Assembly: GCF_019285515.1 (NCBI RefSeq)
Contig: NZ_CP079095.1
Location: forward strand, 2,450,501-2,514,500
Length of the DNA: 64,000 nt
From: Methylococcus sp. Mc7
GTDB lineage: Bacteria; Pseudomonadota; Gammaproteobacteria; Methylococcales; Methylococcaceae
Direction: 5' to 3'
Part shown: positions 33,993-44,393 of the stretch, piece by piece
Numbering within the stretch: position 1 is the first letter of the stretch
Layout: each line of letters begins with the position of its first letter
Made by a program: the position numbers and the translations under genes
Notes under the pieces: model-generated
The model's database searches: none
Told to the model about the DNA's origin: nothing
What the model saw: only the letters and a program-made list of their open reading frames with translations

Positions 33993-35672
33993 ATGGCAAA
34001 GGAAGTGGTCTACAAAGGGAACGCGCGGCAGCGCATGATGCAGGGCATCGAGATTCTCGCCCGCGCGGCGATGCCGACGCTGGGCGCCACCGGCCCCAGC
34101 GTCATGATCCAGCACCGCGCCGACGGCCTGCCCCCCGTTTCGACCCGGGACGGCGTCACGGTGGCGAATTCCATCGTGCTCAAGGACCGCGTCGCCAATC
34201 TCGGCGCCCGGCTGCTGCGGGACGTCGCCGGCACCATGTCCCGTGAAGCGGGCGACGGCACCACGACCGCCATCGTGCTGGCCCGCCATATCGCCAAGGA
34301 GATGTTCAAGAGCCTCGCCGCCGGGGCCGATCCCGTCGCGCTCAAGCGCGGCATCGACCGTGCCGTCGCCTGCGTGACCGAGGACATCCGGGCCCGGGCC
34401 TGGCGCGGCGAGCAGGAGTCGCTCATTCTGGGAGTTGCAGCCGTGGCCACCAAGAACGAGCCCGGGGTGGGCCGTCTGCTGCTGGAAGCGCTGGGGGCGG
34501 TCGGCGTCCACGGCGCCGTGTCGGTCGAGCTGGGGCAGCGGCGCGAGGACGTGCTCGACGTCGTCGACGGCTATCGCTGGGAGAAGGGTTATCTGTCGCC
34601 CTATTTCGTGACCGACCGGACCCGGGAGCTGGCCGAACTCGAAGACGTGTACCTGCTGATGACCGATCTGGAGGTGACCGATTTCATCGATCTGGTGCCG
34701 CTGCTGGAGGAGGTCACCGAGGCCCGCGGCAGTCTGTTGATCGCCGCCGACCGCGTTCACGAGAAAGCCCTCGCCGGCATTCTGCTCAATCACGTGCGCG
34801 GCGTGTTCAAGGCGGTCGCCGTCACCGCTCCGGGGTTCGGCGACAAGCGGCCCAACCGCCTCTTGGACTTGGCCGTGCTGACCGGTGGCCGCGCGATCCT
34901 GGAGGCCAAGGGCGACCGGCTGGACCGGGTCACGCTGGCCGACCTGGGGCGGGTGCGCCGGGCGGTGGTCAGCGCCGACGAAACCGCGCTGCTCGGAACG
35001 CCGGGTACCGAAGCCTCCCGCGCCCGCCTCGAAGGTCTGCGCCTGGAGGCCGAACAGTACCGGGCCCTCAAGCCCGGCCAGGGCTCGGCGACCGGGCGCC
35101 TGCACGAACTCGAGGAACTCGAGGCCCGCATCATCGGCCTGAGCGGCAAGTCCGCGGTTTACCGCGTGGGCGGCGTGACCGACGTGGAGATGAAGGAGCG
35201 GATGGTGCGGATCGAAAACGCCTACCGCTCGGTGGTCTCCGCCCTGGAGGAGGGCGTGCTGCCGGGCGGCGGGGTCGGATTCCTCGGCAGCCTTCCCGCA
35301 TTGGCGGAACTCGGAGCGCGCGACGCGGACGAAGCGCGCGGCATCGGCATCGTCCGTTCGGCGCTGGCGGAGCCGTTGCGGGTCATCGGGGAAAACTCGG
35401 GGCTGTCGGGGGAGGCCGTCGTCGCCAAGGTCATGGATCACCCGAATCCCGGCTGGGGCTACGACCAGGAAAGCGGGAGTTTCGGCGACCTCCATGCCAA
35501 GGGAATCTGGGACGCCGCCAAGGTGCTCAGACTGGCCCTGGAGAAAGCCGCATCGGTCGCCGGCACTTTTCTCACCACCGAAGCGGTGGTGCTGGAAGTG
35601 CCCGATCAAGCGGCTTTTGCCGGCTTCAGCGCGAATTGGGCCGCCGCGACCAGAGAGGACCCGCGGGTCTGA
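33993..35672 (+). CDS. mmoG: GroEL-like chaperonin MmoG
   Basis: This 559-residue chaperonin (MAKEVVYKGNARQRMMQG) keeps the ATP-binding GDGTTTAIVL motif, but diverges from housekeeping GroEL and lacks the C-terminal Gly-Gly-Met tail, ending in AATREDPRV. MmoG is known to be needed for sMMO expression and probably folds MmoX or MmoR. It follows the small gene by 16 bp and ends 31 bp from mmoQ, convergent, with no terminator seen between them. Confidence 0.96.
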   Translation: MAKEVVYKGNARQRMMQGIEILARAAMPTLGATGPSVMIQHRADGLPPVSTRDGVTVANSIVLKDRVANLGARLLRDVAGTMSREAGDGTTTAIVLARHIAKEMFKSLAAGADPVALKRGIDRAVACVTEDIRARAWRGEQESLILGVAAVATKNEPGVGRLLLEALGAVGVHGAVSVELGQRREDVLDVVDGYRWEKGYLSPYFVTDRTRELAELEDVYLLMTDLEVTDFIDLVPLLEEVTEARGSLLIAADRVHEKALAGILLNHVRGVFKAVAVTAPGFGDKRPNRLLDLAVLTGGRAILEAKGDRLDRVTLADLGRVRRAVVSADETALLGTPGTEASRARLEGLRLEAEQYRALKPGQGSATGRLHELEELEARIIGLSGKSAVYRVGGVTDVEMKERMVRIENAYRSVVSALEEGVLPGGGVGFLGSLPALAELGARDADEARGIGIVRSALAEPLRVIGENSGLSGEAVVAKVMDHPNPGWGYDQESGSFGDLHAKGIWDAAKVLRLALEKAASVAGTFLTTEAVVLEVPDQAAFAGFSANWAAATREDPRV

Positions 35673-35703
35673 ATGGGGTGGGAAAAGCTCAAATTCCGGG
35701 AAA

Positions 35704-37539
35704 TCAGGCCATAGCGTAACGTACGCCGTTACGACCGTTCTGCTTGGCCTGGTAGAGGGCATTGTCGGCCTTCAGCAGCAGGTCCTTCAGGCTGGTGGCG
35801 GACGCGGAGTCGGCCACGCCGATGCTGGCCGTCAGCGGGCGGGACAGCTCGAGGTCCAGGGGCTGGCGCCGCTCGATCGCGCTGCGGATGCGGTCGGCGG
35901 TCTGGATGGCGGCGGCTCCGCCCGTGTCCTGGGTGATGATCAGGAATTCTTCGCCCCCCATCCGGCATACGATGTCGCTGGTGCGCACGGTTTCCCGCAT
36001 GACGCGGGCGGCATGAACGAGCGCCTGGTCGCCGGCGTCGTGGCCGAGGGTGTCGTTGATGGATTTGAACCAGTCGAGGTCGAGCATCATGATGCTCAGC
36101 GGCCGGCCGAACATCCGCGCCTCCGCCCATTCCTGTTCCAGTCTGTCCATCGCGTAGCGGCGGTTGGGCAGGCCGGTGAGCTGGTCGGTATGGGCCATGA
36201 GTTCCAGGCGGCGGTTCGCGGCGGCCAGTTCCGAGGAGTAGCGCTCGATTTCCTTGCGTTCCCGCGCGAGCTTCTTGTGCAGGGTGATGATGCGCTGGCC
36301 GGCCCATATGCGGGCCTTGAGGACTCTGACGCTGGGCGGTTTGATGACGTAATCGTCGATGCCCGCGCCGAAGGCTTCGACCAGCGCATCCTCGCTCTCG
36401 CTCGCCGTGAGCATGACGATGTAGACGTTGCCGCCCAGCGCGGACGCCCGCAGTGCCTTGCACAGCTCCAGCCCGTTCATGGGCTTCATGTGCCAATCCG
36501 TGATCACCATTTCCGGTTCGTGCTCGAGCGCGTATTCGAGCGCCGCTTCGCCGTCCCGCCGTGACGCGACGTGATGCCCGTCCGCTTCGAGCTGGCGGGA
36601 CAGCCGGGTCAGCATGAGGGGGTCGTCGTCCGCGAGCAGCACGTGCAGCTTTTCGTCCGCCTGCGGCATCTGGCCGGAAGGCTCCGCGCTGCCGGTTTGA
36701 TCGTCGTCGGCGATGCCGATCATCCGGGTCCAGTCGAGCCATTCCGCCTGCGGGCCGCCGAGCAGGTGTGCCAGATCCTCGTCGTCGAGTCCGCATTTTC
36801 TCGCTTCCACCTGCAGTATCGGCGACAACGCCATCCGCCGCGGCTCTTCGGCGAGGCGGTAATCCGCGACCCGCCGCGCCAGGACCAACTGCCGGGCGAA
36901 ACGGCCGGTGCGGCCGTCGTCCTGGATTTCGTCTCGGTGGCTCAGTTCGAGCGCGTCGATGAAAACCTGCGGAAATCCCCAGTCCGTCAGCAGCATCCGG
37001 CTCAGGTCGTCGTGATCGGTGGCAAAGCGCTCCCGTTCCAGGGCGATCAGCCTTTCGCCGTCCGCCTGCCGCAGACATTCGCCGTATTCCTGCGGCCAGG
37101 CCGTGGCCAGGGCGAGACGGCCCACGTCGGCCAGGAGGCCCAGCGTGAAAGCTTCCTTGGGTGCTACGGTAGGCACCTGGGCCGTGATCGACTGGAGCGC
37201 AACGGCGCAGGCCAGGGACTTTTGCCAGTAGGCGGCATAGTCGAACGCCTCGCATCTGCCTTCGCGATGGGCGTCGATGAGCGAGAGGCTCAGTGCGAAC
37301 TGGCGGATGGCCGGGAGGCCCAGGAGGTTCATGGCGTCGATGACGCTGGCGATGGGCCGGCGCGTGCCCTGGGCGGGCGCGTTGGCGAAGCGCAGTATCC
37401 GCCCGGTGAGCGCCGGGTCGGTCTGGATCAACTGGGCCAGCGCTTCCGCCGTGACGTCTTCGCGCTGAGCCAGGCTCAGGATCGCTGCGGCCGTGCGGGA
37501 CGGGGTGGGCAGCGAGTCGCACAGCGTTGGCTTATGCAT
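35704..37539 (-). CDS. mmoQ: MmoQ, HDOD-REC-GGDEF response regulator
   Basis: This protein of ~611 residues begins at ATG 37539 (MHKPTLCD); a GTG at 37590 would add 17 residues. An HDOD domain comes first (~5-240; VTAEALAQLIQTDPALTGRILRFAN). Next is a receiver domain (~295-415, phospho-acceptor Asp348 in VITDWHMKP). A GGDEF domain follows (~450-605, GGEEF at 528-532), so cyclic-di-GMP synthesis is possible. MmoQ is reported as the partner of the sensor kinase MmoS. It lies 65 bp after mmoS on the minus strand. Confidence 0.93.
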   Translation of the reverse strand: MHKPTLCDSLPTPSRTAAAILSLAQREDVTAEALAQLIQTDPALTGRILRFANAPAQGTRRPIASVIDAMNLLGLPAIRQFALSLSLIDAHREGRCEAFDYAAYWQKSLACAVALQSITAQVPTVAPKEAFTLGLLADVGRLALATAWPQEYGECLRQADGERLIALERERFATDHDDLSRMLLTDWGFPQVFIDALELSHRDEIQDDGRTGRFARQLVLARRVADYRLAEEPRRMALSPILQVEARKCGLDDEDLAHLLGGPQAEWLDWTRMIGIADDDQTGSAEPSGQMPQADEKLHVLLADDDPLMLTRLSRQLEADGHHVASRRDGEAALEYALEHEPEMVITDWHMKPMNGLELCKALRASALGGNVYIVMLTASESEDALVEAFGAGIDDYVIKPPSVRVLKARIWAGQRIITLHKKLARERKEIERYSSELAAANRRLELMAHTDQLTGLPNRRYAMDRLEQEWAEARMFGRPLSIMMLDLDWFKSINDTLGHDAGDQALVHAARVMRETVRTSDIVCRMGGEEFLIITQDTGGAAAIQTADRIRSAIERRQPLDLELSRPLTASIGVADSASATSLKDLLLKADNALYQAKQNGRNGVRYAMA

Positions 37540-37604
37540 CGTCCGCGGGTCCGAGTCGAGACGTAACGAGGGTTTCCGGTCTTCCGGCACCAGGGCTGGG
37601 GAGC

Positions 37605-40600
37605 TTATCGCGGTTCATCGTCAACGCCCTTTGCCGGATCTCCCTGGGAGGAGCCGCTCCGCATATCCTCCAGCAACCCGGCGGCGGCGGTTTCCAGCGC
37701 ACGGATCAGCGTCGGATCCGGGGCCGATCCCGCCGTCCGGGCCCGGTCTTCCAGCCGTGCGGCCAGCTCCCGGACCGCCCCGGCGCAGAAATGCCCCGCC
37801 ATGCCTTTGATGGCATGCGCCGCATCGGCCAGCGCGGCCATGTCCGCAGTCGTTCCCGCTTCACGCAAGGCGGCGAGGTGCTTGGGGATTTCCTCGATGC
37901 AGAGACCGATCATTTCCGCCAGGAGTTCCTCGTCGTGGTCCAGGCGCGTCAGCGCTTCCTCCCTGCTCCAGGAAGGACCGCCCGGGCCGGACCCGCCATC
38001 GTCGCCCGCGGGTCCCTGCCCGGCTTCCCCGGAGTCCATGGACGCGGAAGTGCCCAGCCAGCGCTCGAGCGCCTCGGCCAAGCGGTCCCTGGAAACCGGT
38101 TTGCTGAGATAGTCGTCCATGCCGGCCGCCAGGCATTTTTCCCGCTCGCCCGTCGCGGCATGGGCGGTGAGCGCGACGACCGGCGTGCGTCCCGACCCCG
38201 CGGACAGCTCCCTTGCGCGCAGTTCCTCCGTGGCTTCGTAGCCTCCCAGCACCGGCATCTGGCAGTCCATCAGAACCAGGTCGTAGCGGGAGCGGGCCAG
38301 CAGCTCCAGCGCGGCCTGGCCGTTGTCGGCGACGGCGGGAGCGATTCCGAACTTGCCGAGCATGGCGACGATCACTTTCTGGTTGACCCGGTTGTCCTCC
38401 ACCACCAGCACCCTGCGGCCTTCATAAGCCGGCAGGACGGCCTCCGACTTGTCGGGTGTCCGGGACTTCTCCTTGGCCTTGGTGGCGAGCACTTCCGCGA
38501 TGGCGTTGAACAGCAGCGACTGCCGCACCGGTTTCAGCAGGCTGCGTGCGATCCCGAGCGCCCGAAGCTCGGCTTCGCTGGCCAAGCCGCCGGAGGACAG
38601 CAGCAGGCGCGGAATGTCCTTGAGACCCGGGTCGGCATTCATGGCCCGGGCGAGTCCGTAGCCGTCCATGTGCGGCATGTGGAGATCGAGCAAGACGAGG
38701 TCGTAGGGTCTCGATTCGCGCTGGGCGGCTTCCAGCTCGGCCAGGGCCGTGTCGCCCCGGTCGGCTTCGTCGACCTCCAGGCCCCAGTGGGTCAGATAGT
38801 GGGTCAAGATGACGCGGTTGGTGGCGTTGTCGTCCACCACCAGCACCCGCCAGTGGGAGAAGTCCGGCAGGGCCGGTGCGGACGCACCGGCGATGTGTTC
38901 CAGGGGGAGCGTGAACCAGAAGCGGCTGCCTTGGCCGGGAGCGCTTTCCAGGCCGATGTTTCCCCCCATGAGTTCGACCAGGTTCCGGCAGATGGACAGG
39001 CCGAGGCCGGTGCCGCCGAAGCGGCGGGAGGTGGAGCCGTCGGCCTGGGTGAACGGCTGGAACAGCCGCTCCTGAACCTCCGGCGCGATGCCGATGCCGG
39101 TGTCCCGAATCTCGAAGCTCAGGTTCGTCCGCCCCTCGCCCGCGTCCGCCTGCATCACCTTGACCGAAACCTCGCCGTTTTCGGTGAACTTGACGGAGTT
39201 GCCGAGCAGGTTGGTGAGCACCTGGCGGATGCGCGTCGGATCGCCGGTCCACATCCTGGGCATGTCCGCGGGCAGGAAGCAGTTCAGCTCCAAGCCTTTG
39301 TCGTGGGCGCGGCCGGCCAGCAGGGCGCAGACCTCTTCGACCAGGTCGGGCAGGTTGAATTCGGTCCGCTCGATCTCGACCTTCCCCGCTTCGAGCTTGG
39401 AGAAGTCGAGAATCGAGTTGATGATTTCGAGCAGGGATTCGGCGGAATTCGATGCGGTTTCCACCAGATCCCATTGCTCGCGGGACATGTCGGTATCCTT
39501 CAGCAGCTCCAGCATGCCGAGCACGCCGTTCATCGGGGTGCGGATCTCATGGCTCATGTTGGCCAGGAACGCGCTCTTGGCCTGGGTGGCCTCCACGGCG
39601 GCATCATGGGCGGCTTTCAGGGAGGCCTCGGCGCGGTCCTCGAGTATCGCCAGCGCCAGCATTTCGCCGACCTGCCGGAGCATCGCCATCCGCGCCTCGT
39701 TGCGAGCGGGGTTGGGGTCGGTGTAGAGAAACATGACGCCCAGTACGTCGCCGCCGGACGCGATGGGCACGATGTAATGGCCGTGGGCTTCCATGCCCTC
39801 GAAGCGGTGTTCGTGCCGGGCGTCCTTGAAGCAGTCGTCGGATACCAGGATTTCGCCGGAAACCGCGCTTCGGCCGCACAGGCAGGCGCCCAGGGGAATG
39901 GTCTGTTCGCGCCGGATGAATTCGTCGCAGAATTTTCCTTCCAGGACGAACAGATTCAGGCGGTCCTCGTCCTCCGCCCTCAGGAATATCCCACCCTTGC
40001 GTTGCAGGTCGAAAGTAGCGAGCCCGAACAGGATGTCGAGCACGCGCCGGCACCGTTCGCTCAGCGGGCCGCTTTGCTGCAGGGTTTCGGTGATGCGGAG
40101 GCGGGCGGTGGTGTCCTCCTGCTCCATCGCGAGCGCGCGTTCCCGTTCGACCTTGACGCTCACGTCGTGCTGGATCTGGACATAGCCCACCAGGCCGTTG
40201 CCTTCGGTATGGATCGGGGTGGTACTGATCTCCGCCCAGTAATCCTGGGCATCGCGGGTGTCGGGTCCGGTCCGACGCCGGTTCAGGAGCCGGCCGGACC
40301 AGGGTTGGCCGGTCCGGAGCGCCGCCTGCATGGCGGCCAGGGTCTGCGGATCGGCGAGCGGGCTGTCCAGGACACTGGGGCTTTGGCCGAGCAGTTCCGG
40401 TTCCGCCATTCCACTGAAACGGCACAGCGCCGGATTCGCATAGATGATGCGGCCGGCGTGGTCGGTGATCAGGATCATCTCGCTGTTGGCATCCATCGCC
40501 TGCTTGAGGCGGGCGAGCTGGGCCTCGGTTTCCTTTTGTGCCGTGACGTCGCGGCGGATGGATATGTACTGGCGTGGCTTGCCCGTATTGTCCATCAGCG

Positions 40601-41138
40601 GGACGATGGTGCTGTCGACCCAGTAGCGGGTTCCGTCCTTGCGGCGGTTGCAGAATTCGCCCTGCCAGATATTTCCACGGGCGATGGTGCGCCACATGTC
40701 GCGGATGTAGGCCTTGCGGTGGTAGCCGGAATTGACGATGCGGTGGTCCTGGCCCACGAGTTCGTCGCGGCCGTAGCGCGATACCGCGCAGAAGTTGTCG
40801 TTGGCGTACAGTATCTTGCCCTGCAGGTCGGTGATGCTGACCAGCGCATGCGCATCCAGCGCTTCCAAGAGTTCCTTGTTGCGCTGGCTTTCCATGGCGA
40901 TCTGCCGCGCGAGGGGCCGCAGCGCCATGATCCACAGCAAAGGGGTGCTGAGAACGGCAAGCAGCATCCCGTCCAGTGCGCTTTCCTGCCACGGCGGCAG
41001 CTCCAGCCCGGTGCGCCGGATCGCCTCCAAGAGCGCCATCACGACGACTTCGGTCAGGATGACGATGAGGCAGATGCTGCCCAGGGAGCGCAGGAAGCGC
41101 TGCCGCATGGCAGGGGGGGAAGTGAGATCTTCGGACAT
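37605..41138 (-). CDS. mmoS: MmoS, membrane-linked hybrid sensor kinase
   Basis: The protein has 1177 residues. Two membrane helices (~14-36 and ~46-66) are followed by two PAS domains (~85-330, with [19 protein letters not shown] and [14 protein letters not shown]), a GAF domain (~345-490), a histidine kinase core with His530 ([11 protein letters not shown]) and an ATPase domain. Two receiver domains follow (Asp818 and Asp958), and an HPt domain with His1108 ends the protein. MmoS controls sMMO expression with MmoQ; the Bath protein binds flavin in a PAS domain. It is divergent from mmoR. Confidence 0.97.
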   Translation of the reverse strand: MSEDLTSPPAMRQRFLRSLGSICLIVILTEVVVMALLEAIRRTGLELPPWQESALDGMLLAVLSTPLLWIMALRPLARQIAMESQRNKELLEALDAHALVSITDLQGKILYANDNFCAVSRYGRDELVGQDHRIVNSGYHRKAYIRDMWRTIARGNIWQGEFCNRRKDGTRYWVDSTIVPLMDNTGKPRQYISIRRDVTAQKETEAQLARLKQAMDANSEMILITDHAGRIIYANPALCRFSGMAEPELLGQSPSVLDSPLADPQTLAAMQAALRTGQPWSGRLLNRRRTGPDTRDAQDYWAEISTTPIHTEGNGLVGYVQIQHDVSVKVERERALAMEQEDTTARLRITETLQQSGPLSERCRRVLDILFGLATFDLQRKGGIFLRAEDEDRLNLFVLEGKFCDEFIRREQTIPLGACLCGRSAVSGEILVSDDCFKDARHEHRFEGMEAHGHYIVPIASGGDVLGVMFLYTDPNPARNEARMAMLRQVGEMLALAILEDRAEASLKAAHDAAVEATQAKSAFLANMSHEIRTPMNGVLGMLELLKDTDMSREQWDLVETASNSAESLLEIINSILDFSKLEAGKVEIERTEFNLPDLVEEVCALLAGRAHDKGLELNCFLPADMPRMWTGDPTRIRQVLTNLLGNSVKFTENGEVSVKVMQADAGEGRTNLSFEIRDTGIGIAPEVQERLFQPFTQADGSTSRRFGGTGLGLSICRNLVELMGGNIGLESAPGQGSRFWFTLPLEHIAGASAPALPDFSHWRVLVVDDNATNRVILTHYLTHWGLEVDEADRGDTALAELEAAQRESRPYDLVLLDLHMPHMDGYGLARAMNADPGLKDIPRLLLSSGGLASEAELRALGIARSLLKPVRQSLLFNAIAEVLATKAKEKSRTPDKSEAVLPAYEGRRVLVVEDNRVNQKVIVAMLGKFGIAPAVADNGQAALELLARSRYDLVLMDCQMPVLGGYEATEELRARELSAGSGRTPVVALTAHAATGEREKCLAAGMDDYLSKPVSRDRLAEALERWLGTSASMDSGEAGQGPAGDDGGSGPGGPSWSREEALTRLDHDEELLAEMIGLCIEEIPKHLAALREAGTTADMAALADAAHAIKGMAGHFCAGAVRELAARLEDRARTAGSAPDPTLIRALETAAAGLLEDMRSGSSQGDPAKGVDDEPR

Positions 41139-41574
41139 GGTTTCCTTACGCGTTGTGGGCAGGGATGGGGTCCGCGGCGCGAACGGTTGATGAGGCGGCG
41201 GCCACCCTTGCTCGGACTGCGGCGCAGTCTAATGTGAAATCGTTTACGGCTTCAACAGGGTTCCGCGGTAGGAAAAGCCGGCCCGGCGGCGCGTCCTGCC
41301 CGCGTCAGGCTGGGTCATGCCGCTGATTCTCTGCGACAATCGGCCGCATTGAAGGCGCGTGACCGAGTTGCTACCGTGTCGCCCACACGCCCCGTTGCCG
41401 ATGAACAGAAATCGGTCCCGCACAGGGGCGGCATTCGGACCCGGCAAGGCTTGCCTTTGGAAGGTCCGGCAAAACAAGAAATCAAGATGTGGTTATGCAT
41501 GGCCGGCTCCGCCTGGAAGGGTGGCCGCCGTACGAATGGTCGATCGTAGCTTCATGCCAAGGAGATAGCCACCG
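41139..41574. promoter_or_regulatory. divergent region between mmoS and mmoR
   Basis: No gene is seen in these 436 bp. A clear sigma-54 promoter is absent. AAGGAGATAGCCACCG is the mmoR ribosome-binding site. The promoters of both regulatory genes must lie here. Confidence 0.55.
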
Positions 41575-43305
41575 ATGTTGAGCGAACAGTACCTGTCTTC
41601 CGTTTCCAGACCCGTCGAATTTCCCGATTGGAACCGTTTCAGCAGCTTGTACGTGGACCGGCCCGATCAGGCGTGGGAATGGATGCGCCAGACGGGGGTT
41701 CTGCCGGCCGCCCTGGATTGGGTCCGCCCGGAAGTGGCGGAGGCATGGTGCCGCTGCTTCGAGGATTACCGGCTTCCGCCGGGCACCGACGACTGGCCCC
41801 GCAAGGCGGACGGCGCGGACGAACCCGGCCCGTCCGTTTCTTTGGAACTTGCATCCGTGTGGGAAAGGGTGCGCAGCGTTTTCGATTTCCTGAAAGGCGC
41901 CCAGGCCGCCCTGGTCGTCGCGGACGCCCGGTGCCGGATTTTCCGGGTGCTGGATGACGGACTGCGGATGGCGCCCGTCGTCCGGGAAGTGCTCAAGGTC
42001 GGTGCCGACTGGCGGGAAGAAGTGCTCGGCAACAACGGCATCGGCAGCGCGGCGGCGCTGGGTACGGCCATCGCCTTCGAAGGCAAGGAGCACTACGGCG
42101 CGAGATTGCACGCCCTCGTGACCGCCGGCTGTCCGCTGCGGAACGCGGCCGGCGAAACGACCGCCCTGGTCGGCCTGATAAGCGACCGGCGCGGCTCCGC
42201 GGGCGCGTTGCTCGCCTTCCTGCGCATGGCTTGCGACGGGCTGGCCGCACCGCGATCGGACCGGGAGGGTCAGGGGGCCGGACCTTGCCTCGAGCGATGC
42301 CGAAGGGCTGAAAACACGCTCGAAGTGCCGCCGGCTACTCCGCCCGGCGAACAGAGCCTGATCAGCGACGCGGCGGTCGAGGGCCTGCTCGACAAGGCCT
42401 TGCGGTTGCAGGAGCGAGGGATTCCGCTTCTCGTCAGCGGCGAATCGGGCACGGGAAAGGAATACCTGGTTCGATTCGCCCACCGCCTCGGGCCGCGGCG
42501 GAAAGGACCGCTGGTGGCCGTCAACTGCGCTTCGATTCCCAAGGACCTCATCGAGAGCGAACTTTTCGGTTACGAAGCCGGCAGTTTCACCGGAGCCCGC
42601 AGCCGCGGAAAGCCGGGAAAATTTCTCCTGGCCGATGGCGGCGTGCTGTTCCTCGACGAAATCGGCGACATGAGCTTCGATCTCCAGGCGACGCTGCTGC
42701 GCGTGCTGGAGACCGGCGAGTTCGTGCCGGTCGGCGGCGCCAAGCCCTTGCGTGTCGACGTCCAGGTCGTGGCGGCGACCAACGTCGACTTGCAGGAAGC
42801 GATCCGCCAGGGGCGTTTCCGGCGCGATCTGTATTACCGGCTCAATGGGGCACGTCTGCACCTGCCGCCGCTGCGGCAGCGGCCCGACCGGTCCCGGATC
42901 GTGCAGGCGGTTTTCGAACAGGAAGCCGCGGCGGCGGGAGGCCGGCGGATTCGTTTGAGCGAAGAAGTCATGGCATTGTTCGAGCGCCACCCCTGGCCGG
43001 GAAACTTGCGGGAACTGCGCAACGTGATCAGGAATGCCCTGTTCGCCTGTTCCGGCGGCGTGTTGACGGTGGACGATCTGCCGGCGGATTTTCTCGAAGA
43101 GGCGGGGCAGGGCGGCGCCTCGTCCGGCCCGGATGGATGGGAAGCTGCCCGCTTCGCCGACGGACTCTGCCTGTCGAAAGTGGAATCGGAAAGCATCGCC
43201 GCGGCCATCTGCAGATGCCGCGGCAACATGAGCCAAGCCGCCCGTGTTCTCGGCATCGCGCGCTCGACGCTGTACAAGAAGGTGTCCCGTTACGGGTTGG
43301 CCTGA
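41575..43305 (+). CDS. mmoR: MmoR, sigma-54-dependent transcriptional activator
   Basis: This 576-residue NtrC-type activator has an N-terminal GAF-like sensor region (~70-230), an AAA+ core and a Fis-type helix-turn-helix (~540-575, NMSQAARVLGIARSTLYKK). Walker A is GESGTGKE (289-296). The loop that contacts sigma-54 reads GSFTGA (336-341) rather than GAFTGA. Walker B is VLFLDEIGDM. It lacks a receiver domain, so it is not controlled by direct phosphorylation. It activates the sMMO promoter at 28212, probably from the repeats at 28077-28123. Confidence 0.95.
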   Translation: MLSEQYLSSVSRPVEFPDWNRFSSLYVDRPDQAWEWMRQTGVLPAALDWVRPEVAEAWCRCFEDYRLPPGTDDWPRKADGADEPGPSVSLELASVWERVRSVFDFLKGAQAALVVADARCRIFRVLDDGLRMAPVVREVLKVGADWREEVLGNNGIGSAAALGTAIAFEGKEHYGARLHALVTAGCPLRNAAGETTALVGLISDRRGSAGALLAFLRMACDGLAAPRSDREGQGAGPCLERCRRAENTLEVPPATPPGEQSLISDAAVEGLLDKALRLQERGIPLLVSGESGTGKEYLVRFAHRLGPRRKGPLVAVNCASIPKDLIESELFGYEAGSFTGARSRGKPGKFLLADGGVLFLDEIGDMSFDLQATLLRVLETGEFVPVGGAKPLRVDVQVVAATNVDLQEAIRQGRFRRDLYYRLNGARLHLPPLRQRPDRSRIVQAVFEQEAAAAGGRRIRLSEEVMALFERHPWPGNLRELRNVIRNALFACSGGVLTVDDLPADFLEEAGQGGASSGPDGWEAARFADGLCLSKVESESIAAAICRCRGNMSQAARVLGIARSTLYKKVSRYGLA

Positions 43306-43529
43306 CGGGGGGCATGTGGTGTGCGTGAAATCCCGCAGTGCCATCGCGAGCTCACGCGATTCCGCTGCCAGCAAAACCGCCGGCGCCCCGCTCAGTCCGT
43401 TTTTGCTCTATGGACCGGGATTTGCTTGAGTCATTCGCAGTGGTCGTCCGGGGTCCATGCGTAGAAGGCCCTCTCCATTCCCCGGTCGGCCGCCTCTTTC
43501 TTTATCGTGAAAGTCGCAGCACCTTTACT

Positions 43530-43552
43530 CCCTTCTCCCGCTGGGAGAAGGG
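43530..43552. repeat. palindrome of the CCCTTCTCCC type
   Basis: CCCTTCTCCC-GCT-GGGAGAAGGG is a common intergenic gammaproteobacterial repeat, located in the 260-bp gap after mmoR with no other structure. It could serve as a weak terminator for mmoR, but has no T-run. Confidence 0.7.
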
Positions 43553-43565
43553 CCGGGGATGATCG

Positions 43566-43751
43566 TTAGTCTTCGCACTCCTCGCAGCTGCCGGCGACGT
43601 CGTGTTGCTGGGAACCCAGCACGAATTCTCTACCTTTTTCCGTGAACCCCGCGGTGGTCGCGAGGATTTCCCGCCGGTACTTGTGCACGAGATAGCCGGC
43701 GGCGATGCCCAGACCGAAAACTACCAGTGGATGCTTGAACAAGAATTTCAT
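43566..43751 (-). CDS. small membrane-anchored protein, 61 aa
   Basis: MKFLFKHPLVVFGLGIAAGYLVHKYRR has one transmembrane helix followed by a soluble tail ending CEECED, a Cys-x2-Cys pair with acidic residues. GAGGAATGAATCC precedes the ATG at 43751. It resembles small inner-membrane proteins of unknown function in methanotrophs; the tail could bind metal. The function is unknown. Confidence 0.75.
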   Translation of the reverse strand: MKFLFKHPLVVFGLGIAAGYLVHKYRREILATTAGFTEKGREFVLGSQQHDVAGSCEECED

Positions 43752-43868
43752 GGATTCATTCCTCAAATCAGGTTGCCAATAGCCGTTGCGCGCTCCGGGC
43801 GGCGCCGCGCATCCGGTTCCGCCGCGATGATATCACCGGTGCCGGACAAGGATCTGACGCCGTGGGGT

Positions 43869-43982
43869 TTACGGCGCGTAAACCGTCGCCCCGATCCGGA
43901 ACAGGTAGAAGAGGAGTTCGAGCGCGGCAATGCCGAGGGCGATTTCGACCAGCTTGCGCAGGTAGGGGGAGTTCTGTCTCAT
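43869..43982 (-). CDS. very small hydrophobic protein, 37 aa
   Basis: MRQNSPYLRKLVEIALGIAALELLFYLFRIGATVYAP is encoded by a short frame. It has a basic N-terminus and one helix of ~20 residues, the form of a single-pass membrane micropeptide. Its ribosome-binding site is weak, so it is a candidate only. Confidence 0.4.
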   Translation of the reverse strand: MRQNSPYLRKLVEIALGIAALELLFYLFRIGATVYAP

Positions 43983-44017
43983 CCCGCTCTTCACGTTCCC
44001 CTTGCGCTGCCGAGGCC

Positions 44018-44329
44018 TCATCCGAAATGGCACACGTAATGGAGCGTATCGCTCACCTCGATCCGGAAGCTGCTGTTTCCCGGAACGCTGAACGAATCTC
44101 CAGCCTGATAGCTTTGCCACTCCGTCTGGCCGGCGAGTTGCACGCGGCAGCCGCCGGCGACGATCTCCATGATCTCCGGGGCGCCGGTTTCGAAGTGCAG
44201 AGCGGAGGGCAGGATCACCCCTAAGGTCTTGCGGCTGCCATCCGGGAGCAGCACGGTGTGGCTGACGCATTTGCCGTCGAAATAGACATTGGCTTGCTTG
44301 ACGACGCTGACGTTGTCGAACTGGCTCAT
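44018..44329 (-). CDS. ppnP: pyrimidine/purine nucleoside phosphorylase
   Basis: This 103-residue cupin-like protein ([26 protein letters not shown]) has [21 protein letters not shown] and [16 protein letters not shown], the PpnP/DUF1255 pattern. It phosphorolyses nucleosides for salvage. The ATG at 44329 is chosen over a start 21 bp upstream. It stands alone between small genes and the formate dehydrogenase operon. Confidence 0.92.
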   Translation of the reverse strand: MSQFDNVSVVKQANVYFDGKCVSHTVLLPDGSRKTLGVILPSALHFETGAPEIMEIVAGGCRVQLAGQTEWQSYQAGDSFSVPGNSSFRIEVSDTLHYVCHFG

Positions 44330-44393
44330 GAGTGAAGTCCTGGTCTGCAAAAAGGCCGGGCATTATAGACCGGGCGGCGGCGTACGGCAGTGC

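Noticed and set aside
37527-41237. 1236-codon open frame on the plus strand opposite mmoS
   Set aside because: High-GC antisense shadow of the sensor kinase; no domain, and the kinase motifs lie on the other strand.
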